64,000 nucleotides of DNA from Streptomyces sp. NRRL B-24484 (GCF_000717715.1 NZ_JOAI01000018.1:99920-163919); one strand, 5' to 3'; counted from the first letter of the stretch, positions 1 through 7,853 are shown. Notes: generated by a model from the letters alone, not told the origin. Program-made: numbers and translations.

Positions 1-104
1 ACCTCGCAGGTGGCGCCCAGCTGGTACAGGTACTGGACGAGGTTGAAGACGAAGCTGTCGTAGTTGTCGACCACGAGGATCCGGGGCGAGCCTGCGGAGC
101 TCAT
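1..104 (-). CDS. Aminodeoxychorismate/anthranilate synthase component II, N-terminus only
   Basis: The window edge cuts this gene; only its first 34 codons are present. The encoded start, MSSAGSPRILVVDNYDSF, followed by VFNLVQYL, is the classic opening of class I glutamine amidotransferase subunits (PabA/TrpG), which feed ammonia to chorismate-using synthases. The DNYDSF motif is near-invariant in that family. The catalytic Cys-His-Glu triad lies outside the window. In streptomycetes this gene sits near the crgA/DUF881 cluster, as here. PabA and TrpG cannot be told apart from this fragment. Confidence 0.85.
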   Translation of the reverse strand, partial: MSSAGSPRILVVDNYDSFVFNLVQYLYQLGATCE

Positions 105-167
105 GCGTGCTTCTCCTGGGGTGGGTCCGGGGTGCGGATCGGGCAAGGACGGGGGAGCGGCGGCCGG

Positions 168-335
168 TCAGCCGGTGCCGTTCTCCACCGTGACGTCGCC
201 GAAGGGCAGCAGCGGTTCGGCCCACGGGAAGACGTACTGGAACAGGACGTAGACCGCCCCGAGGACGAGCAGCAGCGAGATGATCGCGCGGACCGGGGTG
301 TTCCCCGGCAGGTGGCGCCAGAGCCAGCCGTACAT
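168..335 (-). CDS. Small single-pass membrane protein (55 aa)
   Basis: A 55-residue protein beginning MYGWLWRHLPG, with one hydrophobic segment (about residues 17-37, AIISLLLVLGAVYVLFQYVF) and a short acidic C-terminus ending DVTVENGTG. I chose the ATG at 335 because the longer in-frame upstream extension looks non-coding. Small conserved proteins of this type lie between the pabA-like gene and the DUF881 gene in Streptomyces. The function is unknown. Its position in a septation and cell-envelope neighbourhood suggests an envelope role, but that is inference only. Confidence 0.7.
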   Translation of the reverse strand: MYGWLWRHLPGNTPVRAIISLLLVLGAVYVLFQYVFPWAEPLLPFGDVTVENGTG

Positions 336-414
336 CGAGCTCCTCGGGTCGGGTCCGGAGACCAGATTAGACGCCGTACCGCCGGGGCACGCCGTCCGTC
401 GGTCTTCCACACCC

Positions 415-1185
415 CTAACGAGCGTCCTGGGCGGAGAGATCCACCGAGCCCTGGTAGCCGGGGACGGTGAGGTCGCCGCCCTCCTGGACCTTCCAGCCGA
501 GCCCGTACGCGGCGACGTACTGCAGGTAGTTCCGGATCGTCGGGTCGGCGTCCACCGCGGAGCGCAGCGTGTCCGTCCGGCCGACCGCCTTGATCACGTA
601 CGGCGGGGAGTAGACCCGGCCCTGCAGCAGCAGGGTGTTGCCGACGCAGCGCACCGCGCTGGTGGCGATCAGCCGCTGGTCCATGACCTGGATGCCCTCG
701 GCACCGCCCCGCCAGAGGGCGTTCACCACGGCCTGGATGTCCTGCTGGTGGATGACCAGGTCGTTGACGCCGGGCTCGGGCACGCCGGGGATCCGGGCGG
801 TGGCGTTGGGCGGCGCGTCGTTGAGGGTGACGGTGAGGCCGGGGCCGCGCAGCGCCTCCAGGCCGGCCGTCCGCTCCAGCGCGTCCAGGTGCGCGGTGTC
901 GGCCGGGTCCTGGCCCTGCTCGCCGGCGAGCCGGTCGACCTGGTCGTGCAGGCCGCCGATCTGCGCCTGGATCTGCTGGTTCTGGGTGCTGCGCTGCTGT
1001 ATGACGTCGCTGAGCCGCAGCAGGGAGTCGTCGGTCCGCAGGTCGGTGCCCTGGGCGGTCCGGGCGCTGATGTAGAAGAGCAGACCGGCCAGCGCGAAAA
1101 CGGCGCAGGTCAGGGCACGGCCGACAATTCGGATGCGCGAGGGGCGGCGAACTGCCGGAGAAGGGGGAATCATGGAATTAGGCAC
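415..1185 (-). CDS. DUF881 family membrane-anchored protein
   Basis: A 256-aa protein with an N-terminal signal anchor (about residues 23-42, [20 protein letters not shown]), a coiled-coil-like stretch (about 55-90, rich in Q/I/L), and a C-terminal globular domain. The motifs [12 protein letters not shown] and [24 protein letters not shown] are typical of DUF881. The domain is predicted to lie outside the membrane. DUF881 genes sit beside crgA and other division genes in actinobacteria, but their biochemical role is not established. It is transcribed divergently from crgA. The first codons are uncertain; MIPPSP a few residues downstream is an alternative start. Confidence 0.85.
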   Translation of the reverse strand: MPNSMIPPSPAVRRPSRIRIVGRALTCAVFALAGLLFYISARTAQGTDLRTDDSLLRLSDVIQQRSTQNQQIQAQIGGLHDQVDRLAGEQGQDPADTAHLDALERTAGLEALRGPGLTVTLNDAPPNATARIPGVPEPGVNDLVIHQQDIQAVVNALWRGGAEGIQVMDQRLIATSAVRCVGNTLLLQGRVYSPPYVIKAVGRTDTLRSAVDADPTIRNYLQYVAAYGLGWKVQEGGDLTVPGYQGSVDLSAQDAR

Positions 1186-1337
1186 CGTACCCTTATCTCC
1201 TTCAGACCCGGCGAACCACTACGCTAACGGACGCCGGTGGCATGTGCGGAGCACGTCTCCCGTACGGACCGGCTCCCACAGCCGCCCCGCTCCGCTGCAC
1301 ACCGCGCGGTCACAGCGCATCGACAGGAGAGATCCTC

Positions 1338-1586
1338 GTGCCGAAGTCCCGAGTCCGGAAGAAGGCCGACTACACGCCGCCGGCCACCACCGCCGTGAAG
1401 ATCAGCTCCGGCCGCGGCTGGGTCGCCCCGCTGATGCTGGCGTTCTTCCTCATCGGCCTGGTCTGGATCGTCACCTACTACGTGACGAGCGGCGACTGGC
1501 CGGTCGGCGGCTGGGGCAACTGGAACATCCTGGTCGGCTTCGGCTTCATCGCGGCGGGATTCGGCGTCTCCACGCAGTGGAAGTAG
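1338..1586 (+). CDS. crgA: Cell division/septation inhibitor CrgA
   Basis: An 82-aa protein with a short basic N-terminus ([15 protein letters not shown]) and two transmembrane helices (about residues 32-50 and 62-78) joined by a loop containing GGWGNWN. This matches the CrgA family in length and layout. CrgA is a small actinobacterial membrane protein that inhibits FtsZ-ring assembly in Streptomyces aerial hyphae and interacts with divisome proteins in mycobacteria. The GTG start is fixed by the AGGAGAG ribosome-binding site just upstream. A stem-loop follows at 1613-1639. Confidence 0.95.
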   Translation: MPKSRVRKKADYTPPATTAVKISSGRGWVAPLMLAFFLIGLVWIVTYYVTSGDWPVGGWGNWNILVGFGFIAAGFGVSTQWK

Positions 1587-1612
1587 CGGCGCGGCCGGTC
1601 CGTCCCGCCTTC

Positions 1613-1639
1613 CGCCGCCCCGGCTCGCCCGGGGCGGCG
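1613..1639 (+). terminator. Intrinsic terminator after crgA
   Basis: An 11-bp perfect GC stem (CGCCGCCCCGG / CCGGGGCGGCG) with a 5-nt loop, followed by TTTC, 27 bp after the crgA stop codon. The short T run fits the weak U-tracts usual in streptomycete terminators. Confidence 0.7.
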
Positions 1640-1670
1640 TTTCGCTGCCCGCCGTCCGGGCGATCGTACG

Positions 1671-1861
1671 TTTATCCACACGGTTATCCACACTGGGGAA
1701 AACTCGCCCCGACCTGTGGATAACCCGCTCGTGTTTCACCGTCCGCCCGCTGCGGGCATTCCGCGGAACGGTGAATTCGCCGAGGGGGACGCGCGTAGAC
1801 ACGGCGTGTGCACAGCGGTGGTGGAACGAGCTGTGCACAACCCGCCGCGCGCTGTGGACAA
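1671..1861. other. DnaA-box cluster in a convergent intergenic region
   Basis: Perfect DnaA boxes lie at 1672-1680 (TTATCCACA), 1684-1692 (TTATCCACA), 1715-1723 (TGTGGATAA) and 1853-1861 (TGTGGACAA). Related 9-mers lie at 1694-1702 (TGGGGAAAA) and 1832-1840 (TGTGCACAA). The 296-bp gap separates the convergent genes crgA and rhomboid and should hold no promoter for either. A role in binding DnaA (titration or control of initiation) is therefore more likely than gene regulation. S. coelicolor is known to have DnaA-box clusters outside oriC that restrain replication initiation. Equivalence to those is inferred. Confidence 0.7.
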
Positions 1862-1882
1862 CGACCCGCGGAGCGGCCGTCC

Positions 1883-2773
1883 TCAGGCCCCCAGCCGGGC
1901 CGATTCCACCACGACCATCAGGACCACCGCGGCCAGCACACCGGCCACGGTCAGGCCCTGGACGAGGTTCCGGCGGGCCCGCGGCGCGTACATCAGCCCC
2001 GCGCCGGTGACCGCGCCGGCGATCAGCCCGCCGATGTGCGCCCGCCAGTCGATCGCCGACACCGAGAAGGTGATCACCAGGTTGAACACCAGCAGGGCGA
2101 TCACCGGCGCGAGCGGCGTCCGGGTCACCCGGAACAGCACCGCGGTGGCGCCCAGCAGTCCGAAGATCGCCCCGGACGCGCCCACCGAGAAGACGTTGCC
2201 CCCGGTCACCACGTACGCGAAGGCGTTCCCCGCCAGGCCGGAGAGCAGGTACAGCGCCAGGTAGCGCGCCCGCCCCAGCACCCGCTCCAACTGCGGCCCG
2301 AGCACCCAGAGCGAGACCATGTTCATCAGGATGTGGAACGGCCCCGAGTGCACGAAGACCGCGGTGGCCAGCCGGTACCACTCCGAGGGGCCCTCAGCGA
2401 CGCCGAAGCGCACCGGGAAGGCCCCGGCGTGCGTCCCGCTGAGCATCGCCAGCCGGACGCCCCACTCCGGGCTCAGGTACTCCGTCAGCAGGAAGACCAG
2501 CACGTTGACCGCGATCAGCAGCTTGGTGACCAGCGCGCCGTCGGCCGTCGGGAGCCCGCCGAACAGCGTCCTGGCCGGCCGCTGCCGTGCCGCCTCGCCG
2601 CGTACGCAGTCGGGGCAGTGGAACCCCACCGAGGCGCTCACCATGCACTCCGGGCAGATCGGCCGGCCGCAGCGCGAGCAGCCCACCCCGGTCTCCCGAT
2701 CGGGGTGCCGGTAGCAGCCCGGCAGCGGCGCCGGGCCCTCCGGCTGCGGACGTACGGGCTCGTCCGGGAGCAT
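1883..2773 (-). CDS. Rhomboid family intramembrane serine protease with N-terminal zinc finger
   Basis: A 296-aa protein. Residues about 18-61 form a B-box-like cysteine motif (C-x2-H ... C-x2-C ... C-x2-C ... H-C-x2-C). A rhomboid core of six or seven helices follows. The catalytic serine is in GASGAIFG and the paired histidine in IDWRAHIGGLIAG; the loop HSGPFHILMNMVSL is the usual HxxxN region. Rhomboids cleave transmembrane substrates within the membrane. A zinc finger fused ahead of a rhomboid core is common in actinobacteria. It is convergent with crgA and lies downstream of the cyclophilin gene on the same strand. The substrate is unknown. Confidence 0.93.
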   Translation of the reverse strand: MLPDEPVRPQPEGPAPLPGCYRHPDRETGVGCSRCGRPICPECMVSASVGFHCPDCVRGEAARQRPARTLFGGLPTADGALVTKLLIAVNVLVFLLTEYLSPEWGVRLAMLSGTHAGAFPVRFGVAEGPSEWYRLATAVFVHSGPFHILMNMVSLWVLGPQLERVLGRARYLALYLLSGLAGNAFAYVVTGGNVFSVGASGAIFGLLGATAVLFRVTRTPLAPVIALLVFNLVITFSVSAIDWRAHIGGLIAGAVTGAGLMYAPRARRNLVQGLTVAGVLAAVVLMVVVESARLGA

Positions 2774-2854
2774 CCGGGGTTCCCTCCTCGTGGGTGGTCC
2801 CGGCGGCCGCCCTCCGCGGGCACCACCGGGACCGTCCAGGCTACTGCCGGCGGC

Positions 2855-3379
2855 TCAGCGCCGGGTGATCTCCACCGACTCGATCACCACGGGCTGCAGC
2901 GGACGGTCGTCGCCGTCCGTCGCCACCGCGGCGATCCGCTTCACGACCTCCCGGGCGGCCGGGTCGGTCACCTCGCCGAAGATCGTGTGCTTGCGGGTCA
3001 GCCGGGTGGCCGGCGCGACCGTGATGAAGAACTGCGAGCCGTTGGTGCCCGGCCCGGCGTTGGCCATCGCCAGCAGGAACGGCTTGGTGAAGGCGAGCTC
3101 CGGGTGGAACTCGTCGGCGAACGCGTAGCCGGGGCCGCCGGTGCCGTCGCCCAGCGGGTCGCCGCCCTGGATCATGAAGCCGTCGATCACCCGGTGGAAG
3201 GCGGTGCCGTCGTAGAGCGGCTTCGCCTCCTTCTCCCCGGTGGCCGGGTCCGCCCACTCCCGGGTGCCCTCGGCCAGCTCGACGAAGTTCGCCACCGTCC
3301 TCGGGGCGTGGAAGGGGAAGAGGTCGACCACGATGTCGCCCCGGTTCGTCCTCAGGGTCGCCGTGCGCACGTGGGCCAC
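2855..3379 (-). CDS. Peptidyl-prolyl cis-trans isomerase, cyclophilin type
   Basis: A 174-aa cytoplasmic cyclophilin with no signal peptide. Recognisable family motifs are VANFVELAEG, FHRVIDGFMIQGGDP (active-site Arg and Gln-Gly-Gly), GYAFADEF, MANAGPGTNGSQFFIT and KHTIFGEV, in the expected order. It catalyses proline isomerisation during protein folding. Homologues next to the rhomboid gene occur across Streptomyces. The gap to the rhomboid start is about 80 bp, so co-transcription is possible. Confidence 0.95.
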   Translation of the reverse strand: MAHVRTATLRTNRGDIVVDLFPFHAPRTVANFVELAEGTREWADPATGEKEAKPLYDGTAFHRVIDGFMIQGGDPLGDGTGGPGYAFADEFHPELAFTKPFLLAMANAGPGTNGSQFFITVAPATRLTRKHTIFGEVTDPAAREVVKRIAAVATDGDDRPLQPVVIESVEITRR

Positions 3380-3550
3380 GACCGCTCCTTCGCTCCGCGT
3401 CGCTCCGGCTCGCTCCGGTCCGTCGACCCCGGAATCATCCCACGGGCCCCGCGGACGGCCCAGCCCGGCGTGCCCCTCTCCAGAACGGGATGCATGATCT
3501 CGAAAGAGGTGGAAATGTGCATACCGGACGCCACCGAGGAGGAGAAGCCC

Positions 3551-4423
3551 GTGACCCGCATGGATTCAGCGCGCGAGAACGCCGGCTGGAGCAAGGAGGC
3601 CGCCGCTGCCTATGCCGCCACCGCCAAGGACGCCGCACTCCACTACGCGGACGAGGCCAAGCAGCGGTTCGGCCCGGCCGTGGAGGCGTTCGGGCCCAAG
3701 GCCGCGGCAGCCGGTGCACAGGCCCGCAGCAGTGCCACCCAGGCCGCCCAGGCGGCCCGCGTCCAGTACGCCAAGCACGTCGCTCCGCAACTGGAGCACG
3801 CCTTCCTCTCGCTGCCCCCGGGCGCGCAGCAGAACACCCTGAAGGCCGTCCACCGCGCCCAGGAGGCGGCACTGGCCGCCAAGATCAACGCGGGCAGGGC
3901 GGCGGAGCAGGCGCGGACGACGCTCGGCCCCAAGGTCACCGACGCGTACACCGGCGCCAGGGCCACCGTCGTCCCGGTCGCCCAGGAGGCCCAGGTCCGC
4001 GGCGCCGCGGCGCTCACCGCGCTGCAGGGCCACGTGACCGCCGCCGAGATCAGCGAGCTGGCCGCCAAGAACCTCAAGAAGGAGAACCGCAACGGCTGGG
4101 CGACCGGCCTCGCGGTGGGCGGCGTCGTCGCCATCGGTGCCGGCGTCTGCGCCTGGCAGTGGTGGCGCAAGCAGAACAACCCGGAGTGGCTGGTCGAGCC
4201 GCCGGCGGGCGCGCACAACGGCACCGGCTCGCACGCCTCCGACCGGCCGGCGACCGGCGCGGGCACCGCTGCGGCACCGGCCCCGGCGGACGCCCCGGTC
4301 AACGGCTCCGTCCCGCACGACGAGCAGCAGGGCGGGGACGCCGCCCCCGAGCCCACCCCGCCGGCGAACGGCAAGCCGGACGCCGAGCGGCCCAAGCCGC
4401 ACGACCCGCGCAAGCCGCACTGA
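3551..4423 (+). CDS. DUF5324 family membrane protein
   Basis: A 290-aa protein that starts VTRMDSARENAGWSKEAAAAYAATAKDAA. The first ~175 residues are Ala/Lys/Gln-rich amphipathic helix, resembling apolipoprotein-like or coiled-coil segments. One transmembrane helix follows (about 182-200, GWATGLAVGGVVAIGAGVCAWQWWRK), then a Pro/Ala/Gly-rich hydrophilic tail of ~85 residues. The GTG start is set by the GAGGAGAAG ribosome-binding site. It is a streptomycete-conserved family of unknown function. Confidence 0.85.
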   Translation: MTRMDSARENAGWSKEAAAAYAATAKDAALHYADEAKQRFGPAVEAFGPKAAAAGAQARSSATQAAQAARVQYAKHVAPQLEHAFLSLPPGAQQNTLKAVHRAQEAALAAKINAGRAAEQARTTLGPKVTDAYTGARATVVPVAQEAQVRGAAALTALQGHVTAAEISELAAKNLKKENRNGWATGLAVGGVVAIGAGVCAWQWWRKQNNPEWLVEPPAGAHNGTGSHASDRPATGAGTAAAPAPADAPVNGSVPHDEQQGGDAAPEPTPPANGKPDAERPKPHDPRKPH

Positions 4424-4481
4424 CCCCGCGGGCGCTCCGGGCGGATCCCCGGGGACACGGCCCGCCGGCTCCGGAAACGAC

Positions 4482-4519
4482 GATCGGCCGCCGACCTGAT
4501 TCCAGGTCAGCGGCCGATC
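4482..4519. terminator. Bidirectional stem-loop between DUF5324 gene and tRNA-Ala
   Basis: The outer stem GATCGGCCGC / GCGGCCGATC and inner stem GACCTG / CAGGTC are separated by single-base mismatches and closed by a 4-nt loop. It lies just past the 3' end of the minus-strand tRNA-Ala gene and past the plus-strand DUF5324 gene, so it can serve both. Confidence 0.75.
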
Positions 4520-4525
4520 CGTGTG

Positions 4526-4598
4526 TGGAGCTTAGGAGATTCGAACTCCTGACATCTGCCATGCAAAGACAGCGCTCTACCAACTGAGCTAAAGCCCC
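4526..4598 (-). tRNA. tRNA-Ala (anticodon TGC)
   Basis: A 73-nt cloverleaf on the minus strand. The acceptor stem GGGGCTT / AAGCTCC contains the G3:U70 pair that defines alanine identity. The D-arm is TAGCTCAGTTGGTAGAGC, the anticodon loop CTTTGCATG gives TGC, and the T-loop is GTTCGAATC. The terminal CCA is not encoded. It is a stand-alone tRNA gene, not part of an rRNA operon. Confidence 0.97.
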
Positions 4599-4726
4599 AG
4601 CAGCAGCGCACGAGGACGTGCACTGCGCACTAGCGTACCCGCTCCCGACGGAAATCTTGAGCGAGCCGCCGACAGCGGCCCCGGCCGGACGGGCCGGACC
4701 GGGACCGACGAAGATCGTCCAGCGCC

Positions 4727-4855
4727 TCAGCGACCGGCCGGGACCGGGTCGGTGGCCTCGGTCCACAGGTCCTGCTCGGCGCGGTCCGCCTGGACCTGAC
4801 GGTAGACAAAGAAGCCGCCGAGGGCGACCAGGGCGACCAGGAGAAGCTTCTTCAC
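4727..4855 (-). CDS. DLW-39 family small membrane protein (42 aa)
   Basis: The protein is VKKLLLVALVALGGFFVYRQ followed by VQADRAEQDLWTEATDPVPAGR. It has a lysine-led hydrophobic helix and a short charged tail with the DLW motif that names the actinobacterial DLW-39 family. The GTG start follows an AGGACGAGG ribosome-binding site with normal spacing; the longer upstream frame is discarded. It lies directly upstream of tRNA-Ala on the same strand. The function is unknown. Confidence 0.85.
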   Translation of the reverse strand: MKKLLLVALVALGGFFVYRQVQADRAEQDLWTEATDPVPAGR

Positions 4856-5015
4856 CGCGGGACCTCGTCCTTCTTGCAGATCGGATGTACGAGCATCAAC
4901 GGGCGGTCGGGCCGACAGACCGCCCTGCGGCCGATGATACACACCGGTAACCCGCTTCCGAGCGGGCCGCCACCGCGTCCAACCCGGCGCTCCCCGTGCC
5001 CGATTGACGCGGCGG

Positions 5016-5345
5016 TTACCGACGGGTGCCGGCAGGACCGTGGCCGGCGGACAGCACCGCGGTGCCGCGCTGCAGGTCGACGCCGCCGCGCGGCGGGGCG
5101 CCGTCGCCCTCCTCGTCGCGCAGCATCAGCGTGGTGGCGCACTGCTTCAGCTCGTGCTGCCTGCCGGCGGCGAACTGGGCGTGCAGCTGCTCGAAGCCGG
5201 TGGCCGAGACCTGTCCCTCACGGCCCGCTCCCCGCCACGGGAGCCGGGCGGCCCGGCGGGCGCGCAGGGCCAGCTGGTCCACCGCGGCCAGGGCCACCAG
5301 GGCGCACACCGGCCCGGGCAGGCTCATCGCCCAGAAGATCGCCAC
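5016..5345 (-). CDS. DUF6191-like small protein with N-terminal membrane helix
   Basis: A 109-aa protein. The N-terminal hydrophobic helix (VAIFWAMSLPGPVCALVALA) is followed by a basic stretch and a conserved-looking C-terminus (FEQLHAQF, then LRDEEGDGAPPRGGVDLQRGTAVL). I recall this C-terminal pattern from the streptomycete DUF6191 family. The GTG start at 5345 has a GGAGG ribosome-binding site 8 nt upstream, better than the longer ATG start. The function is unknown. Confidence 0.65.
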   Translation of the reverse strand: MAIFWAMSLPGPVCALVALAAVDQLALRARRAARLPWRGAGREGQVSATGFEQLHAQFAAGRQHELKQCATTLMLRDEEGDGAPPRGGVDLQRGTAVLSAGHGPAGTRR

Positions 5346-5432
5346 ACCGACCGCCTCCCGTCCCGCACCCGCGCTCCTCGGCACCGGCCTGCCGGGCGCG
5401 GGACGAAAGGTCCAGGGACGTGAATCACCCGG

Positions 5433-6083
5433 TCAGCGGCCGAGACTCCACCTGCGCGGCCGAACGGCGCCGAGCCGGCCGAGGCCCCGGCGCAGCTCGG
5501 CCACGTCCTCGCGGAGCTCGCGCAGGTCGTGGGCCGCCTCGCAGAGCCGGGCGCTCATCGCCCGCACCAGCGCCCGGTCGGCGAGCACCATCCGCTCGCA
5601 GGCCGCGAGCCGGTCGCCGACCTCGCCGGCCAGGACCCACCGCTCGGCCGCGGTGAGGAGGGCGTCCCGGTCGATCGGCGCGGCCGCCGCCTCCTCGGCG
5701 TCGAGCAGCTGCGACCGCACCCGCCGGGCGACCTCGCTGTCGCGCAGCAGCATGGCCACGTTGAGCACCGCCCGGCGCGGATAGAGCGCCGCGCGCCATC
5801 CCCCGTTCGAGTTAGGCTGCAAGTTGCAGCTGGGCGTGACCTGCGCTTTTGCGTTCCGGCGGACGATCTTCAGTCCGTTGTCCACAAGCTCGGCCCGATG
5901 CCTGTGGATAACCGCGTTGACCGCACGCTCGCCGACCTCGAAGTAGTCGGCGACCATCCGGGTCGTGATGTGCAGCCCGTCGGGCAGCAGGACGAGGGCC
6001 TTCACGCGGTCGAGCGCCTCTACGCGGTCGCACAGGCTTCGGCGGAGAGTCGGGGATTCGAGCAGGGCAGCTTCCCTGGACAC
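5433..6083 (-). CDS. ORF6N/Rha-like putative regulator, paralogue A
   Basis: A 216-aa protein. Residues ~1-75 (ESPTLRRSLCDRVEALDRVKAL..LLPDGLHITTRMVADYFEVG) look like an N-terminal DNA-binding domain. Residues ~115-150 (YPRRAVLNVAMLLRDSEVARRVRSQLLD) resemble the end of phage ORF6N/Bro-N regulator domains. The C-terminus is a helical, probably coiled-coil tail. The GTG start at 6083 has GGAGG 7 nt upstream; the ATG at 6089 has it only 1 nt away. With this start the N-terminus aligns residue for residue with the paralogue at 40352. Two perfect DnaA boxes (5878-5886, 5903-5911) lie inside the coding region. The function is unproven. Confidence 0.7.
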   Translation of the reverse strand: MSREAALLESPTLRRSLCDRVEALDRVKALVLLPDGLHITTRMVADYFEVGERAVNAVIHRHRAELVDNGLKIVRRNAKAQVTPSCNLQPNSNGGWRAALYPRRAVLNVAMLLRDSEVARRVRSQLLDAEEAAAAPIDRDALLTAAERWVLAGEVGDRLAACERMVLADRALVRAMSARLCEAAHDLRELREDVAELRRGLGRLGAVRPRRWSLGR

Positions 6084-6345
6084 GGGCATGCCTCCGGGAC
6101 GGAGTGGATGGTGGACCGCCCCGTCACCCCGGGCCGGGGGCATGGTCTTCCGCCAGCAGGAGCGGAGGTCGCATCACGTCCACGGATCCCATGACCGGTT
6201 CTGTCGCCCGGCTATCCCCGACTTCACAGCAGTTTCGAGTCGCCCAACCCCAAGGTGCCTCCGCGCACCCGGTCCAACGAGCAGCGGGTGCCCGGCGTCA
6301 CGCCGAGCCGCAGTTGGCGGGGGCGGTCACGGCAACGGGCAAAGC
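6084..6345. other. Gene-free interval upstream of paralogue A
   Basis: It holds the 5' region and presumed promoter of the minus-strand regulator gene ending at 6083. I see no credible ORF, RNA gene or strong repeat here. The small reading frames lack ribosome-binding sites and recognisable proteins. Confidence 0.5.
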
Positions 6346-6379
6346 GAAGGGCCCGGATGACGAATCATCCGGGCCCTTC
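6346..6379 (-). terminator. Terminator after tRNA-Ile
   Basis: A perfect 15-bp stem (GAAGGGCCCGGATGA / TCATCCGGGCCCTTC) with a CGAA tetraloop ends 7 bp past the 3' end of tRNA-Ile on the minus strand, followed by GCTTTGCC in the transcript. Confidence 0.85.
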
Positions 6380-6386
6380 GTGCAGG

Positions 6387-6460
6387 TGGGGCTAACAGGA
6401 CTTGAACCTGTGGCCTCTTCCTTATCAGGGAAGCGCTCTAACCGTCTGAGCTATAGCCCC
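6387..6460 (-). tRNA. tRNA-Ile (anticodon GAT)
   Basis: A 74-nt cloverleaf. The acceptor stem is GGGGCTA / TAGCCCC, the D-arm is TAGCTCAGACGGTTAGAGC, the anticodon loop CTGATAA gives GAT, and the T-loop is GTTCAAGTC. CCA is not encoded. The tRNA-Ile and tRNA-Ala genes downstream of gyrA are a standard actinobacterial feature. Confidence 0.97.
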
Positions 6461-6473
6461 TTGCCGCACTGAA

Positions 6474-6503
6474 AGATTAGCGGACCGACGGCCGATCTCC
6501 CAA
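6474..6503 (-). promoter_or_regulatory. Candidate tRNA-Ile promoter overlapping the cfa stop codon
   Basis: Reading the minus strand, TTGGGA (6498-6503) and TAATCT (6474-6479) are separated by 18 bp. The -10 is 13 bp upstream of the tRNA 5' end. The -10 overlaps the TAA stop codon of the upstream cyclopropane synthase gene. It is inferred from consensus and spacing only. Confidence 0.4.
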
Positions 6504-7853
6504 ATCCGTATCGGCGTGCTGCTCCGATCGGGGCCGGTCGGAGGTGTGGTCGGCCCCCGCGAGCCACTGCTCGCGGGTGGCGGGGAAGCCGCTGGCACCG
6601 GCCTCGGTGGCGCGGACGGCGAGCACCTGGTTGATGCCGATGCGGTTCTCCTCGAAGGCGACGGCCGAGGCGGCCATGTACAGCCGCCACACCCGGGCAC
6701 GCCCGCGGCCGGCCAGCTGGGCGGCGGTCTGCCAGTGCGCCTCCAGGTTGGCCACCCACTCGCGCAGGGTCAGCGCGTAGTGCTCCCGCAGCGACTCGAC
6801 GTCCCGGACCTCGAAGCCGGCCTCCTCCAGCAGGGAGACGGTGCTGCCCACCGGGGCGAGCTCCCCGTCGGGGAAGACGTACCGGTTGATGAAGGGACTC
6901 GGCTCGTACGGCTCGCCGGGGCGGTCGGGGCGGCGGGAGATCTGGTGGTTGAGCAGCCGGCCGCCGGGGGCGAGCAGCCCGTACAGGCCGCGGGCGTAGG
7001 TGAGGTACTGGACGGCGCCGACGTGCTCGGCCATGCCGACGCTGGAGATGGCGTCGAAGGGGCCGTCGGGGATCTCCCGGTAGTCCTGCAGCCGGACCTC
7101 GATCCGGTCGGACAGGCCTGCGTCGGCCACCCGGCGGCGGGCGAGGTCCACCTGCTCGGCGGAGATGGAGACGCCGACGGCGGTGACCCCGTAGTTCCGG
7201 ACGGCGTGCAGCAGCAGGGAGCCCCAGCCGCAGCCCACGTCGAGCAGCCGCTGGCCGGGCCGCAGCCCGAGCTTGCGGCAGATCAGGTCGAGCTTAGCCT
7301 CCTGGGCCGCCTCCAGGCTCTTCGCCTCCGGCGTCCAGTAGGCGCACGAGTAGACCATGCTGGGCCCGAGGACGAGGCCGTAGAAGTCGTTGCCGACGTC
7401 GTAGTGGTGGCTGATGGCGTCGCGGTCCCGGCGGCGGCTGTGGGCCCGCCCACGGCCCCTGGGGACCTCCTCCGGCGGGGGAGCGGGCTGCGGGCCCACC
7501 GCGCCCGCCCCGAGGACCGTCCGCAGGGCGCGCCGGCCGGGGACCCCGAGGACGTCGCCGAGGCCCGGCCGGTGGACGTCGGTGCGGTCGGAGAACCGGC
7601 CGACGGCGGAGAGCACCTCGTACAGGTCGGTGTCCGGCGCGACGTCGAGGTCGCCGGAGACGTAGGCGCGGGCGAGGCCGAGCTCGTCGGGGTGCCAGAG
7701 CAGGCGGCGCAGGGCGCGCCGGTTGCGCAGCACGATGCCGGGGGCGCCGGGCGGGCCGGCGGTGCTGCCGTCCCAGGCCGTCAGGCGTACCGGGATCCGG
7801 ACGCCGAGCAGTGACTCCACCGCACCGACCAGCTCCGTCGCGACCTCGGCCAT
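6477..7853 (-). CDS. Cyclopropane-fatty-acyl-phospholipid synthase family methyltransferase
   Basis: A 458-aa SAM-dependent methyltransferase of the CMAS/Cfa family, which methylenates the double bond of unsaturated acyl chains in membrane phospholipids. Family signs are ISHHYDVGNDFYGLVLGPSMVYSCAYW, the SAM-binding glycine motif LLDVGCGWGSLLLHA, and SSVGMAEHVGAVQY. The N-terminal ~150 residues are the usual Cfa extension. I chose the ATG at 7853 because GGAGG lies 7 nt upstream; the longer frame starting at 7946 crosses an unrelated region. It lies between tRNA-Ile and the terminator of the gyrase operon, so it probably has its own promoter. Confidence 0.92.
   Translation of the reverse strand: MAEVATELVGAVESLLGVRIPVRLTAWDGSTAGPPGAPGIVLRNRRALRRLLWHPDELGLARAYVSGDLDVAPDTDLYEVLSAVGRFSDRTDVHRPGLGDVLGVPGRRALRTVLGAGAVGPQPAPPPEEVPRGRGRAHSRRRDRDAISHHYDVGNDFYGLVLGPSMVYSCAYWTPEAKSLEAAQEAKLDLICRKLGLRPGQRLLDVGCGWGSLLLHAVRNYGVTAVGVSISAEQVDLARRRVADAGLSDRIEVRLQDYREIPDGPFDAISSVGMAEHVGAVQYLTYARGLYGLLAPGGRLLNHQISRRPDRPGEPYEPSPFINRYVFPDGELAPVGSTVSLLEEAGFEVRDVESLREHYALTLREWVANLEAHWQTAAQLAGRGRARVWRLYMAASAVAFEENRIGINQVLAVRATEAGASGFPATREQWLAGADHTSDRPRSEQHADTDLGDRPSVR

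Noticed and set aside
4526..6460. tRNA-Ala and tRNA-Ile as remnants of an rRNA operon
   Set aside because: The genes are 1.8 kb apart with protein genes and their own terminators between; no rRNA sequence is present.
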